From the NCBI GenBank assembly GCA_905182995.1, contig CAJJDP010000082.1, forward strand, positions 9,324 to 73,323: DNA of 64,000 bases. Reading direction: 5' to 3'. Below are positions 63,174-64,000 of the stretch, in pieces. The position numbers and the translations under genes were made by a program. This DNA is from Paramecium octaurelia (taxonomy: Eukaryota > Ciliophora > Oligohymenophorea > Peniculida > Parameciidae). How positions within the stretch are numbered: position 1 is the stretch's first letter; each line of letters starts with the position of its first letter. Below the pieces are notes generated by a model. That model worked only from the letters and a program-made list of their open reading frames with translations, ran no database searches and was not told where the DNA came from.

Positions 63174-64000
63174 TCATTAAAAATATTTATTTTTGAGTCC
63201 CTCAAATCCTAGTTCTCCCACTGTGGACAATTCTTTTTGGATAATTCTAAATTTTCTAAATTAAACTCTTTTCTTTTTTTAAATGTCCTTTGTCAAATTT
63301 TTTAAATCCAATCTTTCAGTGTTACAGTAATTAATCACTCCTTTAATATCCTAGGGCTTCTATAATTCTTGATCTAACTTCAATTGAAATTTCTTAAACA
63401 GAGAAACTTAAGGTTTTTTAGAAATTGAATCAAAGTTCTATTGTAGAGGTTAACTCATTTCTGACCTTATGGGAGATTGACTTTTTGTTCTTTTAATTTG
63501 TTTTTAGGGTTTCCTTTGAGTTAGTATTGAGTCAGGAGAGATGTTTAGACTTTTTAATCCTAAACGTGCCATTTGCTAATTAACTTTACTTTAAATTCTT
63601 TCAATTCTTTCACTTAATTGATTTTTGTTATCTTCCTTTAGTTGAGATTCAACATTTTGAATGGATTAAGATCTTGTTTGTGATTTTTTGGGAGTGCAAG
63701 GTTAAGAATGTACTTGCTTGGGATTAATCGTATTCATCCGATTGACTCCCTATTCCACAAATTTATATCCCATAGTTTCCAATAATTATAAATGTTATTT
63801 TGCCTAAAAAAATTAAGACTTTTTCTTTTCGAGCTAAGCCACAGGAGTATCACAATGCGATTTTTCAAAAAGTTCTCTTTCCTTCTGCAACAAATGCGTC
63901 TAGATTTAGTTGATGATTTTATTCAAAATCTCCTTCTTGTTTGGGGTCCTGGACTATTCTCTCGAAGTAGTAACAATAATACCTTATCAAGCTTTGTCTC
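63174..64000 (-). CDS. Coiled-coil protein, 5' end beyond the window
   Basis: About 265 C-terminal residues are visible; the gene runs off the right edge. Read with one intron near 63951-63979 (GTATTATTG...AATAG), it gives a Lys/Gln/Ser-rich protein with short helical segments (INQIQTHLLQKERELFEKSH, QLSERIERIQSKVNQQMARL) and ends GLKNKYFQ. No domain recognised. Its stop is 85 bp from the convergent CFAP97 gene. Confidence 0.65.

Noticed and set aside
1-64000. Germline DNA with internal eliminated sequences (IESs)
   Set aside because: The long genes (3,705, 1,282 and 937 codons) splice cleanly with only intron-sized gaps; at usual IES density many insertions would interrupt them.
1-64000. Telomere repeats, CRISPR arrays, rRNA genes
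   Set aside because: None seen on either strand.

Overview
The window is ciliate macronuclear-type DNA, most like Paramecium. Every real gene reads only if TAA and TAG mean glutamine and TGA is the sole stop. Introns are tiny (mostly 20-35 nt, GTA...TAG), base composition is AT-rich, and even an 11-kb gene runs on without inserted germline DNA. For most intron-bearing genes I placed introns by eye and checked that the spliced length is a whole number of codons; all gene calls below assume this code.

Layout. (1) 1-9012 is poor in intact genes: a broken 5'-truncated PIKfyve/Fab1 relic is joined to a TPR relic, followed by a 711-bp sequence present twice around an N, the 3' end of a LINE reverse transcriptase, and about 4.5 kb with no gene I can support. 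(2) 9013-20720 is compact: an M20 dipeptidase, a myristoylated IQ/MORN protein, a coiled-coil protein, a MYND-finger protein kinase, a penicillin-binding-protein-like DD-carboxypeptidase (S11) and THO2/THOC2. (3) 21013-32209 is one giant fibrocystin-L (PKHD1L1)-like surface protein. (4) 33433-38183 is a TPR protein in which nearly every repeat carries an intron at the same place. (5) 39148-49141 holds a histone H1-like protein, a C2/coiled-coil protein, two unrecognised proteins, a long degenerate EF-hand protein and a small helix-turn-helix protein. (6) 49986-64000 holds a Rab GTPase relic, a RING-CH membrane protein, a Gln-rich protein, outer-arm dynein intermediate chain 2, a Vps8-like protein, a Myb/SANT protein, a CFAP97 protein, relics, and a gene running off the end.

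The genes are not an operon. Several serve cilia (dynein IC2, CFAP97, probably the EF-hand-repeat and fibrocystin-L proteins), two serve endosomes (Vps8-like, PIKfyve relic), and THO2 serves mRNA export. Neighbouring genes are often only 30-60 bp apart. The most distinctive observations are the exon-intron lattice of the TPR gene, the intron-bearing bacterial-type DD-carboxypeptidase, the MYND-kinase fusion, and the mosaic of relics at the left end.
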